The notes beneath the pieces were generated by a model. That model made no database searches. It was given only the letters and a program-made list of their open reading frames with translations, and was not told where the DNA came from. Shown piece by piece: positions 1 to 14,598 of a DNA stretch of 40,433 nt. Where the stretch lies: positions 1 to 40,433 of the forward strand of contig JAFBAK010000382.1 in the NCBI GenBank assembly GCA_019247795.1, read 5' to 3'. Positions within the stretch are counted from its first letter, which is position 1. Each line of letters starts with the position of its first letter. Origin of the DNA: Hyphomicrobiales bacterium. Lineage in GTDB: Bacteria > Pseudomonadota > Alphaproteobacteria > Rhizobiales > Beijerinckiaceae. The translations under genes were made by a program, and so were the position numbers.

Positions 1-1
1 C

Positions 2-2209
<2,208 letters not shown>

Positions 2210-2232
2210 GCCCACGAGCGAAGAGGGTTGCG

Positions 2233-2260
2233 AAAGCCGCCCCGATCGGGGCGGCTTTTT
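2233..2260 (+). terminator. Intrinsic terminator after rpoC
   Basis: A perfect 26-bp palindrome (2233-2258) has the core GCCGCCCC-GATC-GGGGCGGC, flanked by AAA and TTT. It runs directly into a T5 tract (2256-2260). It lies 24 bases after the rpoC stop. Because it is symmetrical with an A-run on one side, it could act in both directions, but no leftward gene needs it here. Confidence 0.93.
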
Positions 2261-2379
2261 CGTTGATGCCGTGCATCGTCATGACGAACGAAGGCTCGAA
2301 GATATCTTGCTTTCGAGAGCGGCTCTGCGCGACACGCTCGCGACCTGGTGAAAAAGGGAGCACCTTCCCCATTTAGCTG

Positions 2380-2408
2380 TTGACGTTTGGCGAAACGGGC
2401 GTTAGAGC
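2380..2408 (+). promoter_or_regulatory. Candidate sigma-70-type promoter of the str operon
   Basis: TTGACG (2380-2385) and TAGAGC (2403-2408) are separated by 17 bases. The same arrangement appears before rpsM (TTGACG-N17-TAGAAG) and fabD (TTGACA-N17-CAGAAC), which supports it. It follows the rpoC terminator and would give an untranslated leader of about 225 bases before rpsL. The -10 element matches TATAAT at only 3 of 6 positions, so the call rests mainly on the -35 element, the spacing and the context. Confidence 0.55.
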
Positions 2409-2567
2409 CGGCACAAGTTTCCGGCAGGTCGTGGACCTCGCCTGTTCGAGTGCGCCTCGCGCTCGATGCAAGAGCGTCCAAACACTGCCTGTTTGCGATT
2501 GAGACAATCGAGAGAAGCATGATCGGGGAGACCCGGTCCTCTGCGCTTGGAAGGCGGACCTGATGCC

Positions 2568-2630
2568 ATGACCGGCGGATGGTCCGTTTGGCTTTGCGCC
2601 GTTTGGCTTTGTGCCTTGGCGGCGCGGTGA
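2568..2630 (+). CDS. Possible 20-codon leader peptide in the rpsL leader
   Basis: An ATG-started frame of 20 codons ends with TGA 12 bases before the rpsL start. It encodes a peptide with three Trp and two Cys, in which the block VWLCA occurs twice in a row because of a 15-bp tandem repeat. GGAAGG at 2549-2554 lies 13 bases upstream, further than ideal for a ribosome binding site. A second tiny frame of 14 codons (ATG at 2519, stop 2561-2563) lies just before it. The frame may be chance. Its place in a long transcribed leader, its rare-residue content and its frame-preserving repeat are why it is listed. No family is recognised. Confidence 0.22.
   Translation: MTGGWSVWLCAVWLCALAAR
2584..2613 (+). 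repeat. 15-bp tandem duplication in the rpsL leader
   Basis: Two adjacent copies of CCGTTTGGCTTTGYG occupy 2584-2598 and 2599-2613 and differ at one base (C or T at position 14). The unit is a multiple of three, so it preserves the frame of the possible leader peptide. The 433-base gap between rpoC and rpsL otherwise holds the terminator, the promoter and no further gene that I can support. Confidence 0.85.
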
Positions 2631-2642
2631 TGGAAGGCGATC

Positions 2643-3014
2643 ATGCCGACGATTTCGCAGCTGATCCGGAAGCCCCGGCAGCCGAAGACCTACAGGGACA
2701 AGGCTCCCGCGCTCGATGCCTGCCCCCAAAAGCGGGGCGTGTGCACGCGTGTCTACACGACGACGCCGAAGAAGCCGAACTCGGCGCTCCGCAAGGTCGC
2801 CAAGGTGAGGCTTACGAACGGCTTCGAGGTCATCGGCTACATTCCTGGCGAGGGCCATAACCTGCAAGAGCACTCGGTGGTGATGATCCGCGGCGGCCGG
2901 GTCAAGGACTTGCCCGGCGTGCGCTATCACATCTTGCGCGGCGTGCTCGATACGCAAGGCGTGAAGGATCGCAAACAACGCCGGTCGAAATACGGAGCCA
3001 AGCGGCCGAAGTAA
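2643..3014 (+). CDS. rpsL: 30S ribosomal protein S12
   Basis: S12 is a decoding-centre protein of the small ribosomal subunit and the classic target of streptomycin resistance mutations. The 123 residues match the family throughout, including [12 protein letters not shown] and [20 protein letters not shown]. Lys43 and Lys88, the residues changed in streptomycin-resistant mutants, are both wild type. The start is set by GGAAGG (2632-2637), five bases before the ATG. It is the first gene of the str operon, with rpsG 148 bases downstream. Confidence 0.98.
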   Translation: MPTISQLIRKPRQPKTYRDKAPALDACPQKRGVCTRVYTTTPKKPNSALRKVAKVRLTNGFEVIGYIPGEGHNLQEHSVVMIRGGRVKDLPGVRYHILRGVLDTQGVKDRKQRRSKYGAKRPK

Positions 3015-3162
3015 ATCGGCCGCCGGCGAGGCACATCGCGAAGGCGGCGAGGCGCGAGCCGGGCCTGCCTCGAGAGAAGACGAACAATAATGCGCATCGG
3101 GTTCATCTCGGAGATTTCCGGGAGAAGCCATGCGGGACAAGGCGGAAGACGGAGACGATCAG

Positions 3163-3633
3163 ATGTCCCGGCGTCACAGAGCCGAAAAACGAGAATTCGT
3201 TCCCGACGCAAAATACGGGGACCTCGTCCTCGCGAAGTTCATGAACTCGATCATGTACGAGGGCAAGAAGTCGGTCGCCGAGTCGATCGTGTATGGCGCC
3301 TTCGACCAGATCGAGCAGAAAGCCAAGGCCGATCCCTTGGGAGTTTTCAAGCAGGCGCTCGAGAATGTCGCGCCCGCGATCGAGGTGCGCTCGCGGCGCG
3401 TCGGCGGCGCGACATATCAGGTGCCGGTCGAGGTACGCAATGAGCGCCGTCAGGCGCTTGCCATTCGCTGGCTCATCACGGCGGCGCGCGCCCGCAACGA
3501 CAAGACCATGGTCGAACGCCTCTCCGCGGAGTTGCTCGATGCCTCGAACAACCGGGGCAATGCGGTGAAGAAGCGTGAGGACACCCATCGCATGGCCGAG
3601 GCGAACCGCGCCTTTTCACATTATCGCTGGTGA
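3163..3633 (+). CDS. rpsG: 30S ribosomal protein S7
   Basis: S7 binds the 3' domain of 16S rRNA and starts assembly of the 30S head. In E. coli it also represses its own operon. The chosen ATG gives 156 residues beginning [11 protein letters not shown], the normal N-terminus and length in alphaproteobacteria, with GGAGAC (3151-3156) six bases upstream. An in-frame ATG at 3130 with GGAGAAG just before it would add 11 acidic residues. That site has only a two-base gap to its Shine-Dalgarno sequence and no family support. The C-terminus ends AFSHYRW, as in close families. The stop lies nine bases before fusA. Confidence 0.96.
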   Translation: MSRRHRAEKREFVPDAKYGDLVLAKFMNSIMYEGKKSVAESIVYGAFDQIEQKAKADPLGVFKQALENVAPAIEVRSRRVGGATYQVPVEVRNERRQALAIRWLITAARARNDKTMVERLSAELLDASNNRGNAVKKREDTHRMAEANRAFSHYRW

Positions 3634-3642
3634 GATCGTCCC

Positions 3643-5718
<2,076 letters not shown>

Positions 5719-5825
5719 GGCCATCGTTCACGCCGCGAGAAGAAAGTAAGCCCTGAGTTCCGACTAAGCCTGCCGGCGACCCTTCGACCGAGACGTCGCC
5801 AACGATCCTTGAATGGAGCAATGAG

Positions 5826-7016
<1,191 letters not shown>

Positions 7017-7031
7017 ACAGGCAAGGACAAT

Positions 7032-7072
7032 CGGGCGGGGTTGCCTCGAGGCAGCCGCCGCCCGGAGTTTTT
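7032..7072 (+). terminator. Terminator or attenuator between tuf and rpsJ
   Basis: A long GC-rich hairpin has outer arms CGGGCGG (7032-7038) and CCGCCCG (7058-7064). GG/CC pairing continues inward to TGCCTC (7042-7047) and GAGGCA (7048-7053), which form a TCGA tetraloop top. T5 follows at 7068-7072. This has all the parts of an intrinsic terminator after tuf. It ends only 33 bases before rpsJ, and I see no promoter between them. It may therefore act as a partial terminator or attenuator that sets how much str-operon transcription enters the S10 genes. Confidence 0.8.
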
Positions 7073-7105
7073 GGCAAGGATAAAAGCCGTCGATTGGATT
7101 GAGCG

Positions 7106-7414
<309 letters not shown>

Positions 7415-7424
7415 AGGTTCAGGC

Positions 7425-7456
7425 GGCTCACAGGGCTTCTGGCGAAGCGGTGAGCC
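7425..7456 (+). promoter_or_regulatory. Stem-loop immediately before the rplC ribosome binding site
   Basis: Arms GGCTCAC (7425-7431) and GTGAGCC (7450-7456) enclose a second stem GCTTC/GAAGC (7435-7439, 7444-7448) with a TGGC loop. The structure ends three bases before the GAGGA (7460-7464) that serves rplC. There is no T tract, so it is not a terminator. Its position suits translational control of rplC-rplD (in E. coli the S10 operon is controlled by L4), but this is inference. Confidence 0.5.
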
Positions 7457-7471
7457 GATGAGGAATAGGTC

Positions 7472-8212
7472 ATGAGGTCAGGCATCATCGCGCAGAAGGT
7501 CGGCATGACCCGCGTCTTCACAGATGCGGGTGAGCACGTCCCGGTGACCGTGCTCAAGGTCGACCATTGCCAAGTCGTCGCCCATCGGACGCTCGAGAAG
7601 AATGGCTACACGGCCGTCCAGCTCGGCATCGGCAAGGCGAAGGTGAAGAATGTCTCGCGCGCCGAGCGCGGGCACTTTGCCCTCGCGAAAGTCGAACCGA
7701 AGCGCAAGGTCGCCGAGTTTCGCGTTGCACCCGATGCGCTCATTCCGGTTGGGGCCGAGATCACGGCCGACCACTTCGTTCCTGGTCAATTCGTGGACGT
7801 GACCGGGACCACGACGGGCAAAGGCTTTGCCGGAGGCATGAAGCGCTGGAATTTCGGCGGGCTTCGCGCCTCTCACGGCGTCTCGATCTCGCATCGTTCG
7901 CTTGGCTCGACCGGTGGCCGTCAGGATCCGGGCAAGACCTTCAAGAACAAGAAGATGGCCGGCCACCTCGGCGTCGACCGCGTAACCACGCAAAATCTGC
8001 GCGTCGTGCGCACCGATGCCGAGAAAGGCCTGATCCTCGTCGAAGGCGCAGTGCCCGGCGTCAAGGGCGGCTGGATCCGCATTCGTGACGCGGTCAAGCG
8101 CAGCCTGCCGAAAGATGCGCCGCGGCCCGGCGCGTTTCGCGAGATGAACTCTGCCGACGGGCAAGCCGCCGAGGCGAAAGCGGCTCCGGCGAGCGAAGGG
8201 GAGGGTGCGTGA
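7472..8212 (+). CDS. rplC: 50S ribosomal protein L3
   Basis: L3 binds 23S rRNA near the peptidyl-transferase centre and is an early assembly protein. The 246 residues begin [16 protein letters not shown]. They include [20 protein letters not shown], which holds the glutamine equivalent to the one methylated by PrmB in E. coli. The protein is longer than the E. coli protein (209), mainly through an Ala/Glu-rich C-terminal tail seen in alphaproteobacteria. GAGGA lies seven bases before the ATG. The TGA stop overlaps the rplD start. Confidence 0.98.
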   Translation: MRSGIIAQKVGMTRVFTDAGEHVPVTVLKVDHCQVVAHRTLEKNGYTAVQLGIGKAKVKNVSRAERGHFALAKVEPKRKVAEFRVAPDALIPVGAEITADHFVPGQFVDVTGTTTGKGFAGGMKRWNFGGLRASHGVSISHRSLGSTGGRQDPGKTFKNKKMAGHLGVDRVTTQNLRVVRTDAEKGLILVEGAVPGVKGGWIRIRDAVKRSLPKDAPRPGAFREMNSADGQAAEAKAAPASEGEGA

Positions 8213-8832
8213 TGCAAATCCCGGTGACCACCCTCCAAGGCAAGGAAGCGGGCAAGGTTGCGCTCGCCGATGAGATCTTCGGCCTCGATCCGCGAGCCGA
8301 CATTCTGCAGCGCTGCGTGCGTTGGCAACTCGCGAAGCGGCGCGCCGGCACGCATGCGGTGAAGAACCGTGCCGAGATCGCGCGCACCACGAAGAAGCTC
8401 TACAAGCAGAAGGGCACGGGGAATGCTCGCCATGGCTCGGCGCGCGTGGCCCAATTCCGCGGCGGCGGTCGTGCCTTCGGCCCGTTGCCGCGCAGCCATG
8501 AGCATGGGTTGCCGAAAAAGGTGAGGGTGCTGGCGCTCAAGCATGCGCTCTCATCCAAGGCGAAGGACGGCGCCATCCTGATCATCGACAAGGCGAGCAT
8601 CGAGGGGCCGAAGACGAAGGCCCTGAAAGAGCAATTCGGCAAGCTCGGCCTCGGGAGCGCGTTGATCATCGACGGCGCCGAGGTCGAGACGAATTTCATG
8701 CTTGCTGCCCGCGCCATACCGAACGTCGACGTGCTGCCCGTAAGAGGCCTCAACGTTTACGACATCTTGCGGCGCGAGAAGCTCGTTTTGACGCAAGCGG
8801 CGCTGCAAGCCATCGAGGAGCGCTTCAAATGA
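8212..8832 (+). CDS. rplD: 50S ribosomal protein L4
   Basis: L4 lines part of the ribosomal exit tunnel. In E. coli it is the autogenous repressor of the S10 operon. The chosen ATG overlaps the rplC TGA (TGATG) and is preceded by GGGGAGGG, giving 206 residues. A GTG one codon earlier is possible but unneeded. The conserved loop [22 protein letters not shown] is present. The gene overlaps rplW by four bases (ATGA), a mark of coupled translation. Confidence 0.97.
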   Translation: MQIPVTTLQGKEAGKVALADEIFGLDPRADILQRCVRWQLAKRRAGTHAVKNRAEIARTTKKLYKQKGTGNARHGSARVAQFRGGGRAFGPLPRSHEHGLPKKVRVLALKHALSSKAKDGAILIIDKASIEGPKTKALKEQFGKLGLGSALIIDGAEVETNFMLAARAIPNVDVLPVRGLNVYDILRREKLVLTQAALQAIEERFK

Positions 8833-9125
8833 GCAATGATCCGCGCCATTACGACGTGATCGTCGCTCCCGTAGTGACCGAAAAGGCCACCACGGCCTCC
8901 GATCACGGCAAGATCGTCTTCCATGTGCGCAGCGACGCGACGAAGCCCAGCATCAAGGCTGCCGTCGAGAAGCTGTTCAACGTCAAGGTCGAGAAGGTCA
9001 ACACCCTCGTCCGCAAGGGCAAGGTGAAGCAGTTCCGCGGCCGGAGCGGCCTGCAATCCAACGTGAAGAAGGCGATCGTCACGCTGGCGGCCGGCCAATC
9101 GATCGACGTGACCACCGGTCTTTGA
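8829..9125 (+). CDS. rplW: 50S ribosomal protein L23
   Basis: L23 sits at the exit of the ribosomal tunnel and is the docking site for trigger factor and the signal recognition particle. The 98 residues include [17 protein letters not shown] and [11 protein letters not shown], both typical. The start overlaps the rplD stop in an ATGA arrangement. The next gene, rplB, follows 19 bases after the stop. Confidence 0.98.
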   Translation: MSNDPRHYDVIVAPVVTEKATTASDHGKIVFHVRSDATKPSIKAAVEKLFNVKVEKVNTLVRKGKVKQFRGRSGLQSNVKKAIVTLAAGQSIDVTTGL

Positions 9126-9144
9126 GCGCGAAGGAAACACAACC

Positions 9145-9987
9145 ATGGCGCTGAAGCATTTCAAACCGGTGACGCCGAGCCTTCGTGAGCTCGTGATCGT
9201 CGATCGCTCGGGCCTCTACAAAGGCAAGCCTGAGAAGACGCTGACCGTGGGCAAGGCCTCATCGGGCGGGCGCAACAACCACGGGCGCGTCACAGTCCGC
9301 TTCCGGGGCGGTGGTCACAAGCAGCGCTATCGGATCGTCGATTTCAAGCGTCGCGAGAGGCTGGGACAAACCGCGACGGTCGAGCGCATCGAATACGACC
9401 CGAATCGCACCGCCTTCATCGCTCTCATTTCTTTTGCGGATGGCACCAAATCCTACATCATCGCGCCGCAGCGCCTCGCGCAAGGCGACAAGGTCATCGC
9501 CGCCGAGCAGGCCGACATCAAGCCGGGCAACGCGATGCCGCTGCAAGCGATCCCGGTCGGCACGATCGTCCACAATGTCGAAATGAAGATCGGCAAGGGT
9601 GGCGCGATCGCGCGCTCCGCCGGCTCCTACGCGCAGATCGTCGGGCGCGATCAGGGCTATGTCATTTTGCGCCTCTCCTCGGGCGAGCAACGTCTGATTC
9701 ATGGGGGATGCTTCGCCTCGATCGGAGCGGTATCGAACCCCGACAACATGAACACCAATATCGGCAAGGCGGGCCGTTCGCGTTGGCTCGGCCGCAAGCC
9801 TCACAATCGCGGCGTCTCGATGAACCCGATCGACCACCCTCATGGCGGTGGTGAAGGCCGCACTTCCGGCGGCCGCCATCCGGTTTCGCCCTGGGGCCAG
9901 CCGACAAAAGGAAAGAAGACGCGCATGAACAAGCGCACCGACGGCATGATCCTGGCGAGCCGCCACACCCGCAAGAAGAAGGGCTGA
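9145..9987 (+). CDS. rplB: 50S ribosomal protein L2
   Basis: L2 helps join the subunits and is needed for peptidyl-transferase activity. The 280 residues are full length. They contain [18 protein letters not shown] near the N-terminus and the strongly conserved [21 protein letters not shown], which includes the histidine equivalent to E. coli His229. GAAGGAAA lies upstream of the ATG. Confidence 0.98.
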   Translation: MALKHFKPVTPSLRELVIVDRSGLYKGKPEKTLTVGKASSGGRNNHGRVTVRFRGGGHKQRYRIVDFKRRERLGQTATVERIEYDPNRTAFIALISFADGTKSYIIAPQRLAQGDKVIAAEQADIKPGNAMPLQAIPVGTIVHNVEMKIGKGGAIARSAGSYAQIVGRDQGYVILRLSSGEQRLIHGGCFASIGAVSNPDNMNTNIGKAGRSRWLGRKPHNRGVSMNPIDHPHGGGEGRTSGGRHPVSPWGQPTKGKKTRMNKRTDGMILASRHTRKKKG

Positions 9988-9997
9988 GGAACGAACC

Positions 9998-10276
9998 ATG
10001 GCACGTTCTGTCAAAAAAGGTCCCTTCGTCGACGGCTATCTGCTGAAGAAGGCGGATGCGGCGCGCGGCTCGGGCCGTTCCGAGGTGATCAAGATCTGGA
10101 GTCGGCGCTCGACCGTTTTGCCGCAATTCGTCGGCCTGACATTCGGGGTCTACAACGGCCACAAGCACATTCCCGTCTATGTGTCCGAGGAGATGGTGGG
10201 GCACAAATTCGGCGAGTTCTCGCCGACGCGCACCTTCCATGGACATGCCGGCGACAGGAAAGCCAAGAAGCGATAA
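9998..10276 (+). CDS. rpsS: 30S ribosomal protein S19
   Basis: S19 forms a complex with S13 in the 30S head near the A and P sites. The 92 residues begin [18 protein letters not shown] and include [17 protein letters not shown], both family hallmarks. It lies 10 bases after rplB and 16 bases before rplV, within the S10 operon. Confidence 0.98.
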   Translation: MARSVKKGPFVDGYLLKKADAARGSGRSEVIKIWSRRSTVLPQFVGLTFGVYNGHKHIPVYVSEEMVGHKFGEFSPTRTFHGHAGDRKAKKR

Positions 10277-10292
10277 GTGAGGAGAGCGAGAC

Positions 10293-10673
10293 ATGGGTAA
10301 ATCCGCACGTCCGCGCACCCTCGCGGATACCGAGGCCAAGGCCGTCGCGCGCATGATCCGCGTGAGCCCGCAGAAGCTGAACCTCGTGGCGCAGCTCATC
10401 CGCGGCAAAAAGGTCGCGGCCGCGCTCGCCGACCTCGAGTTTTCGCGAAAGCGCATCGCATCGAATGTGCGCAAATGCCTCGAAAGCGCGATCGCCAATG
10501 CCGAGAACAACCATCAACTTGACGTCGACGATCTCATCGTCAGCGAGGCACATGTCGGCAAGGCGCTCGTGATGAAGCGCTTTGAAGCGAAAGGACGCGG
10601 TCGTTCGGGCCGGATCGAAAAGCCGTTCTCGCACCTCACCATCGTGGTGCGCGAAGTCGAAGCGAAAGCTTGA
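10293..10673 (+). CDS. rplV: 50S ribosomal protein L22
   Basis: L22 contributes a beta-hairpin to the exit tunnel and is a site of macrolide resistance changes in other bacteria. The 126 residues include [20 protein letters not shown] and the C-terminal [25 protein letters not shown] precedes the ATG. The stop TGA is part of the TGAGGAG that serves as the ribosome binding site of rpsC. Confidence 0.98.
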   Translation: MGKSARPRTLADTEAKAVARMIRVSPQKLNLVAQLIRGKKVAAALADLEFSRKRIASNVRKCLESAIANAENNHQLDVDDLIVSEAHVGKALVMKRFEAKGRGRSGRIEKPFSHLTIVVREVEAKA

Positions 10674-10683
10674 GGAGCCCGGC

Positions 10684-11406
<723 letters not shown>

Positions 11407-11408
11407 TC

Positions 11409-11822
11409 ATGTTGCAGCCGAAGAAGACCAAATTCCGCAAGCAGCACAAGGGCCGCATTCACGGCGCCTCCAAGGGCGGCACGCAGCTCAACTTCGGGCA
11501 GTATGGCCTGAAGGCGCTGGAGCCGGAGCGCGTCACCGCCCGCCAGATCGAGGCGGCTCGACGCGCCATCACACGCGAGATGAAGCGCGCCGGCCGCGTG
11601 TGGATCATGGTGTTCCCGGACGTGCCCGTTTCGAAGAAACCGATCGAGGTTCGCATGGGAAAGGGCAAAGGGGCGCCTGAGTTCTGGTGCTGCCGGGTGA
11701 AGCCCGGCCGCATCATGTTCGAAGTCGATGGCGTGTCGAACGAAACGGCGCGCGAGGCGCTTCGGCTCGGCGCGGCGAAGCTGCCGATCCGCACCCGATT
11801 CGTCGAACGCTTGCCCGATTGA
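11409..11822 (+). CDS. rplP: 50S ribosomal protein L16
   Basis: L16 binds the central protuberance region of 23S rRNA and helps position the A-site tRNA. The 137 residues begin [16 protein letters not shown] and contain [19 protein letters not shown], the conserved segment near the active site. The start lies two bases after the rpsC stop, so translation is probably coupled. Confidence 0.98.
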   Translation: MLQPKKTKFRKQHKGRIHGASKGGTQLNFGQYGLKALEPERVTARQIEAARRAITREMKRAGRVWIMVFPDVPVSKKPIEVRMGKGKGAPEFWCCRVKPGRIMFEVDGVSNETAREALRLGAAKLPIRTRFVERLPD

Positions 11823-11833
11823 GGAGACCGATC

Positions 11834-12058
11834 ATGAAGTCCGACAATCGGCTGGGTGATCTGAAGGCGTTGGACGCCGATGCGCTCCAGGACGAGCTGC
11901 TCAAGCTGAAGAAAGAGCAGTTCAACCTTCGTTTCCAGCGTGCAACGGGGCAGCTCGAGAACACCTCGCGCGTGCGCGTCGTGCGGCGCGACATCGCGCG
12001 CGTGAAGACGCTGGCGCAGCAAAAGGCCGTCGCGAAATCAGACGCGGCCAAAGGTTGA
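11834..12058 (+). CDS. rpmC: 50S ribosomal protein L29
   Basis: L29 is a small protein near the tunnel exit, next to L23. The 74 residues hold the family signature [19 protein letters not shown]. The start at 11834 is set by GAGGAG (11821-11826), which overlaps the rplP stop. The longer frame that opens at 11687 lies inside rplP and is not used. Confidence 0.97.
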   Translation: MKSDNRLGDLKALDADALQDELLKLKKEQFNLRFQRATGQLENTSRVRVVRRDIARVKTLAQQKAVAKSDAAKG

Positions 12059-12068
12059 GGAGAACAAG

Positions 12069-12314
12069 ATGCCCAAGCGCATCCTTCAAGGCGTGGTCGT
12101 CAGCGACAAGCAAAACAAGACCGTCGTGGTCAAGGTCGAGCGGCGCTTCCTGCATCCGGTCATGAAGAAGACCGTGCGGCGCACCAAGAACTACCATGCC
12201 CATGACGAGAAGAACGCTCACAAGGTAGGCGACCAGGTGAGGATCGAGGAGAGCCGTCCTCTTTCCAAGCTGAAGAATTGGGTGGTCGTCGGCGCTGCCG
12301 AAGTGAAGGCCTGA
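12069..12314 (+). CDS. rpsQ: 30S ribosomal protein S17
   Basis: S17 binds the 5' domain of 16S rRNA. The 81 residues begin [18 protein letters not shown] and contain [17 protein letters not shown], typical of the family. GAGGAG lies upstream, at the end of rpmC. It is the last gene of the S10 set. A 116-base structured gap separates it from rplN. Confidence 0.98.
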   Translation: MPKRILQGVVVSDKQNKTVVVKVERRFLHPVMKKTVRRTKNYHAHDEKNAHKVGDQVRIEESRPLSKLKNWVVVGAAEVKA

Positions 12315-12338
12315 AGGCCCGCCCGCAACAGATTCAAT

Positions 12339-12400
12339 CCGGGCTTCGTCGCCCGGTCGAACGAGGTCCAGCGCCTGCATGAGGCGGTGCCGGAAACCGG
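12339..12400 (+). promoter_or_regulatory. Three consecutive stem-loops between rpsQ and rplN
   Basis: The gap holds CCGGGC/GCCCGG (12339-12344, 12351-12356, loop TTCGTC). It also holds CGCCT/AGGCG (12372-12376, 12382-12386, loop GCATG) and CCGG/CCGG (12390-12393, 12397-12400, loop AAA). None is followed by a T tract. This is one of the longest gaps in the S10-spc run, where most genes are 0-20 bases apart, and it marks the usual S10/spc boundary. It may be an RNA control or processing region. No promoter with a convincing -10 was found in it. Confidence 0.4.
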
Positions 12401-12430
12401 TTCGAGAGGTTCAAAGATGAGGATCGTGCC

Positions 12431-12799
12431 ATGATCCAGATGCAATCCAATCTCGACGTCGCGGACAATTCCGGCGCGCGTCGCGTCATGTGCATCAAGG
12501 TGCTCGGGGGCTCGAAGCGCAAATTCGCCTCCGTCGGCGACATCATTGTCGTCTCCGTGAAGGAGGCTATTCCGCGTGGACGCGTGAAGAAGGGCGAGGT
12601 GACCAAGGCGGTCATCGTGCGCACGTCCAAGGACATCCGCCGCCCCGACGGTTCGGTGATCCGCTTCGATCGCAATGCGGCCGTGCTGATCAATGCCCAG
12701 AAGGAGCCGATCGGAACGCGCATCTTTGGCCCGGTTCCGCGCGAATTGCGGGCCAAGAATCATATGAAGATCATTTCGCTCGCGCCGGAGGTCTTGTGA
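12431..12799 (+). CDS. rplN: 50S ribosomal protein L14
   Basis: L14 lies at the subunit interface and forms bridges with the 30S subunit. The 122 residues contain [20 protein letters not shown] near the N-terminus, the family hallmark. It is the first gene of the spc set. GAGGAT precedes the ATG, and the TGA overlaps the rplX ATG (TGATG). Confidence 0.98.
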   Translation: MIQMQSNLDVADNSGARRVMCIKVLGGSKRKFASVGDIIVVSVKEAIPRGRVKKGEVTKAVIVRTSKDIRRPDGSVIRFDRNAAVLINAQKEPIGTRIFGPVPRELRAKNHMKIISLAPEVL

Positions 12800-13116
12800 T
12801 GGCCGCAAAGATCAAGAAAGGCGACAAGGTCGTCGTTCTCGCAGGCCGTGATCGCGGCCGCAACGGCGAGGTGATCCGCATGTTGCCCACCGAGCAGAGG
12901 GCGCTCGTGCGCGGGGTGAACATGGTGCGCCGCCATCAGAAGCAGTCGGCGCAATCCGAAGGCGGAATCATCTCGAAGGAAGCCCCCATTCATCTTTCGA
13001 ATCTGGCCATCGCCGATCCGAAGGACGGCAAGGCGACGCGGGTCGGCTTCAAGTTCTTGGACGACGGCCGGAAGGTGCGATTCGCCAAGCGTTCCGGAGA
13101 TCTGATCGATGGCTGA
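12799..13116 (+). CDS. rplX: 50S ribosomal protein L24
   Basis: L24 is an assembly initiator of the 50S subunit. The 105 residues begin [20 protein letters not shown], with the KOW-type motif, and end near [11 protein letters not shown]. The start overlaps the rplN stop by one base. The 3' end overlaps rplE by eight bases, so three genes are translationally linked here. Confidence 0.97.
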   Translation: MAAKIKKGDKVVVLAGRDRGRNGEVIRMLPTEQRALVRGVNMVRRHQKQSAQSEGGIISKEAPIHLSNLAIADPKDGKATRVGFKFLDDGRKVRFAKRSGDLIDG

Positions 13117-13822
13117 GGCACAAGCGGCCGCCGACAAGGCGGCAAAAGCGGAAAAGGCGACCCCGCAATCGCCGAAGGACGCGGCGCGCGCCGAGAAGGC
13201 GGCGGCCAAAGCCGAAAGGGCGGCCAAGGCCGACAAGCCCAAGGGCGGGAAGACTGCGCGGCCACGGCTGCCCGAAGGCTATCAGCCGCGCTTGCGCAAA
13301 TACTACTCCGAGGTGGTCGCGCCGAAGCTCATCGAGCAGTTCGGCTACAAGAACAAGATGCAGGTGCCGACGATCACCAAGATCGTGCTCAATATGGGCG
13401 TGGGCGAAGGCGTCAATGACCGCAAGAAGGTCGAGAACGCGGCGGCGGACCTCTCCTTGATCGCCGGACAGAAGGCCGTGGTGACCCGCTCGCGCAAGGC
13501 GATCGCGACCTACAAGCTGCGCGAAAATCAGCCGATCGGCGCGCGCGTCACGCTGCGCAAGTCGCAGATGTACGAATTCATCGACCGCCTGGTCACGGTG
13601 GCGCTGCCGCGGGCGCGAGATTTCCGGGGGCTGAATCCGAAGAGCTTCGACGGGCGCGGCAATTTCGCGCTCGGCATCAAAGAGCACATCATCTTCCCCG
13701 AGATCAATTACGACAAGATCGATCAGGTCTGGGGGCTCGATGTCGTGGTTTGCACGTCGGCGAAGACGGACGACGAAGCGCGCGCGCTTCTGCGGGCGTT
13801 CAACTTTCCCTTCCGGCAGTGA
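13109..13822 (+). CDS. rplE: 50S ribosomal protein L5 with Ala/Lys-rich N-terminal extension
   Basis: L5 binds 5S rRNA and the P-site tRNA elbow. The L5 core starts near residue 50 ([19 protein letters not shown]) and is complete, with [11 protein letters not shown] and the C-terminal FPFRQ. About 50 residues made almost only of Ala, Lys, Glu and Asp precede it, giving 237 residues against the usual 179-190. There is no ATG, GTG or TTG between the first codon and the core. The start also overlaps rplX by eight bases, so the extension is most likely translated. It resembles the basic, low-complexity tails on some alphaproteobacterial ribosomal proteins, and its function is unknown. Confidence 0.95.
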   Translation: MAEAQAAADKAAKAEKATPQSPKDAARAEKAAAKAERAAKADKPKGGKTARPRLPEGYQPRLRKYYSEVVAPKLIEQFGYKNKMQVPTITKIVLNMGVGEGVNDRKKVENAAADLSLIAGQKAVVTRSRKAIATYKLRENQPIGARVTLRKSQMYEFIDRLVTVALPRARDFRGLNPKSFDGRGNFALGIKEHIIFPEINYDKIDQVWGLDVVVCTSAKTDDEARALLRAFNFPFRQ

Positions 13823-13861
13823 GGCCCAAACCTCGGCAGCTGACGCTGGAGAACGGACAAC

Positions 13862-14167
13862 ATGGCTAAGAAGAGCTCGATCGAGAACAACAACAGGCGC
13901 ATGCGGCTCGCCAAGCGCTACAAGGAAAAACGCGCGGCGCTTAAAGCGCTCGCGGCCGACGAATCGAAATCGGCCGAGGAGCGGTTCCTGGCGCGGGTCA
14001 AGCTCGCCGAGCTCCCGCGCAACAGCAGCCTGACGCGCGTTCGCCTGCGATGCGAGGTGTCGGGGCGTCCGCGCGGCAATTATCGCAAGCTCAAGCTGAG
14101 CCGTATCGCGCTGCGCGATCTGGGCTCCAAGGGCATGGTGCCCGGCCTCGTGAAGTCGAGTTGGTAA
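13862..14167 (+). CDS. rpsN: 30S ribosomal protein S14 (zinc-free form)
   Basis: S14 is a late-assembling protein of the 30S head. The 101 residues are the long form without CXXC zinc ligands; only one Cys is present. [19 protein letters not shown] is the conserved C-terminal block. It lies between rplE and rpsH, as usual in the spc operon. Confidence 0.98.
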   Translation: MAKKSSIENNNRRMRLAKRYKEKRAALKALAADESKSAEERFLARVKLAELPRNSSLTRVRLRCEVSGRPRGNYRKLKLSRIALRDLGSKGMVPGLVKSSW

Positions 14168-14178
14168 GGGAGAGCGAG

Positions 14179-14577
14179 ATGGCGATCAACGATCCCCTCG
14201 GCGATATGCTCACGCGTATCCGCAACGCGCAGATGCGCAAGCGGCCCAAGGTCTCGACCCCCGGCTCGAAGCTTCGCGCCCGCGTGCTCGACGTGCTGCA
14301 AGCGGAAGGATATATCCGCGGCTACAACTCGACCGAGTTCGGCAACGGGCGAACGGAATTCGAGGTCGAGCTCAAATATTACGATGGCCAGCCTGTCATC
14401 CGCGAGATCGCGCGGGTCTCGAAGCCGGGCCGACGCGTCTATTCGACGGTGGCCGCCGTGCCGCGCGTGGCGAACGGCCTCGGCATGGCAATCCTGTCCA
14501 CGCCGCTCGGTGTCATGGCCGATCACGAGGCGCGCGAGCGCCATGTGGGCGGCGAGGTGCTTTGCACCATCTTCTGA
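14179..14577 (+). CDS. rpsH: 30S ribosomal protein S8
   Basis: S8 binds the central domain of 16S rRNA. In E. coli it represses the spc operon by binding the rplE mRNA. The 132 residues begin [18 protein letters not shown] and end [11 protein letters not shown], the normal length and ends. The ATG at 14179 follows a GGGAGAGCGAG ribosome binding region. The upstream in-frame extension lies inside rpsN and is not used. Confidence 0.97.
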   Translation: MAINDPLGDMLTRIRNAQMRKRPKVSTPGSKLRARVLDVLQAEGYIRGYNSTEFGNGRTEFEVELKYYDGQPVIREIARVSKPGRRVYSTVAAVPRVANGLGMAILSTPLGVMADHEARERHVGGEVLCTIF

Positions 14578-14598
14578 ACTGACTTGAGAGAGAGCATC

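Noticed and set aside
3130-3162. Eleven-residue extension of rpsG
   Set aside because: The Shine-Dalgarno spacing is too short and the family N-terminus MSRRH starts at 3163, which has its own GGAGAC.
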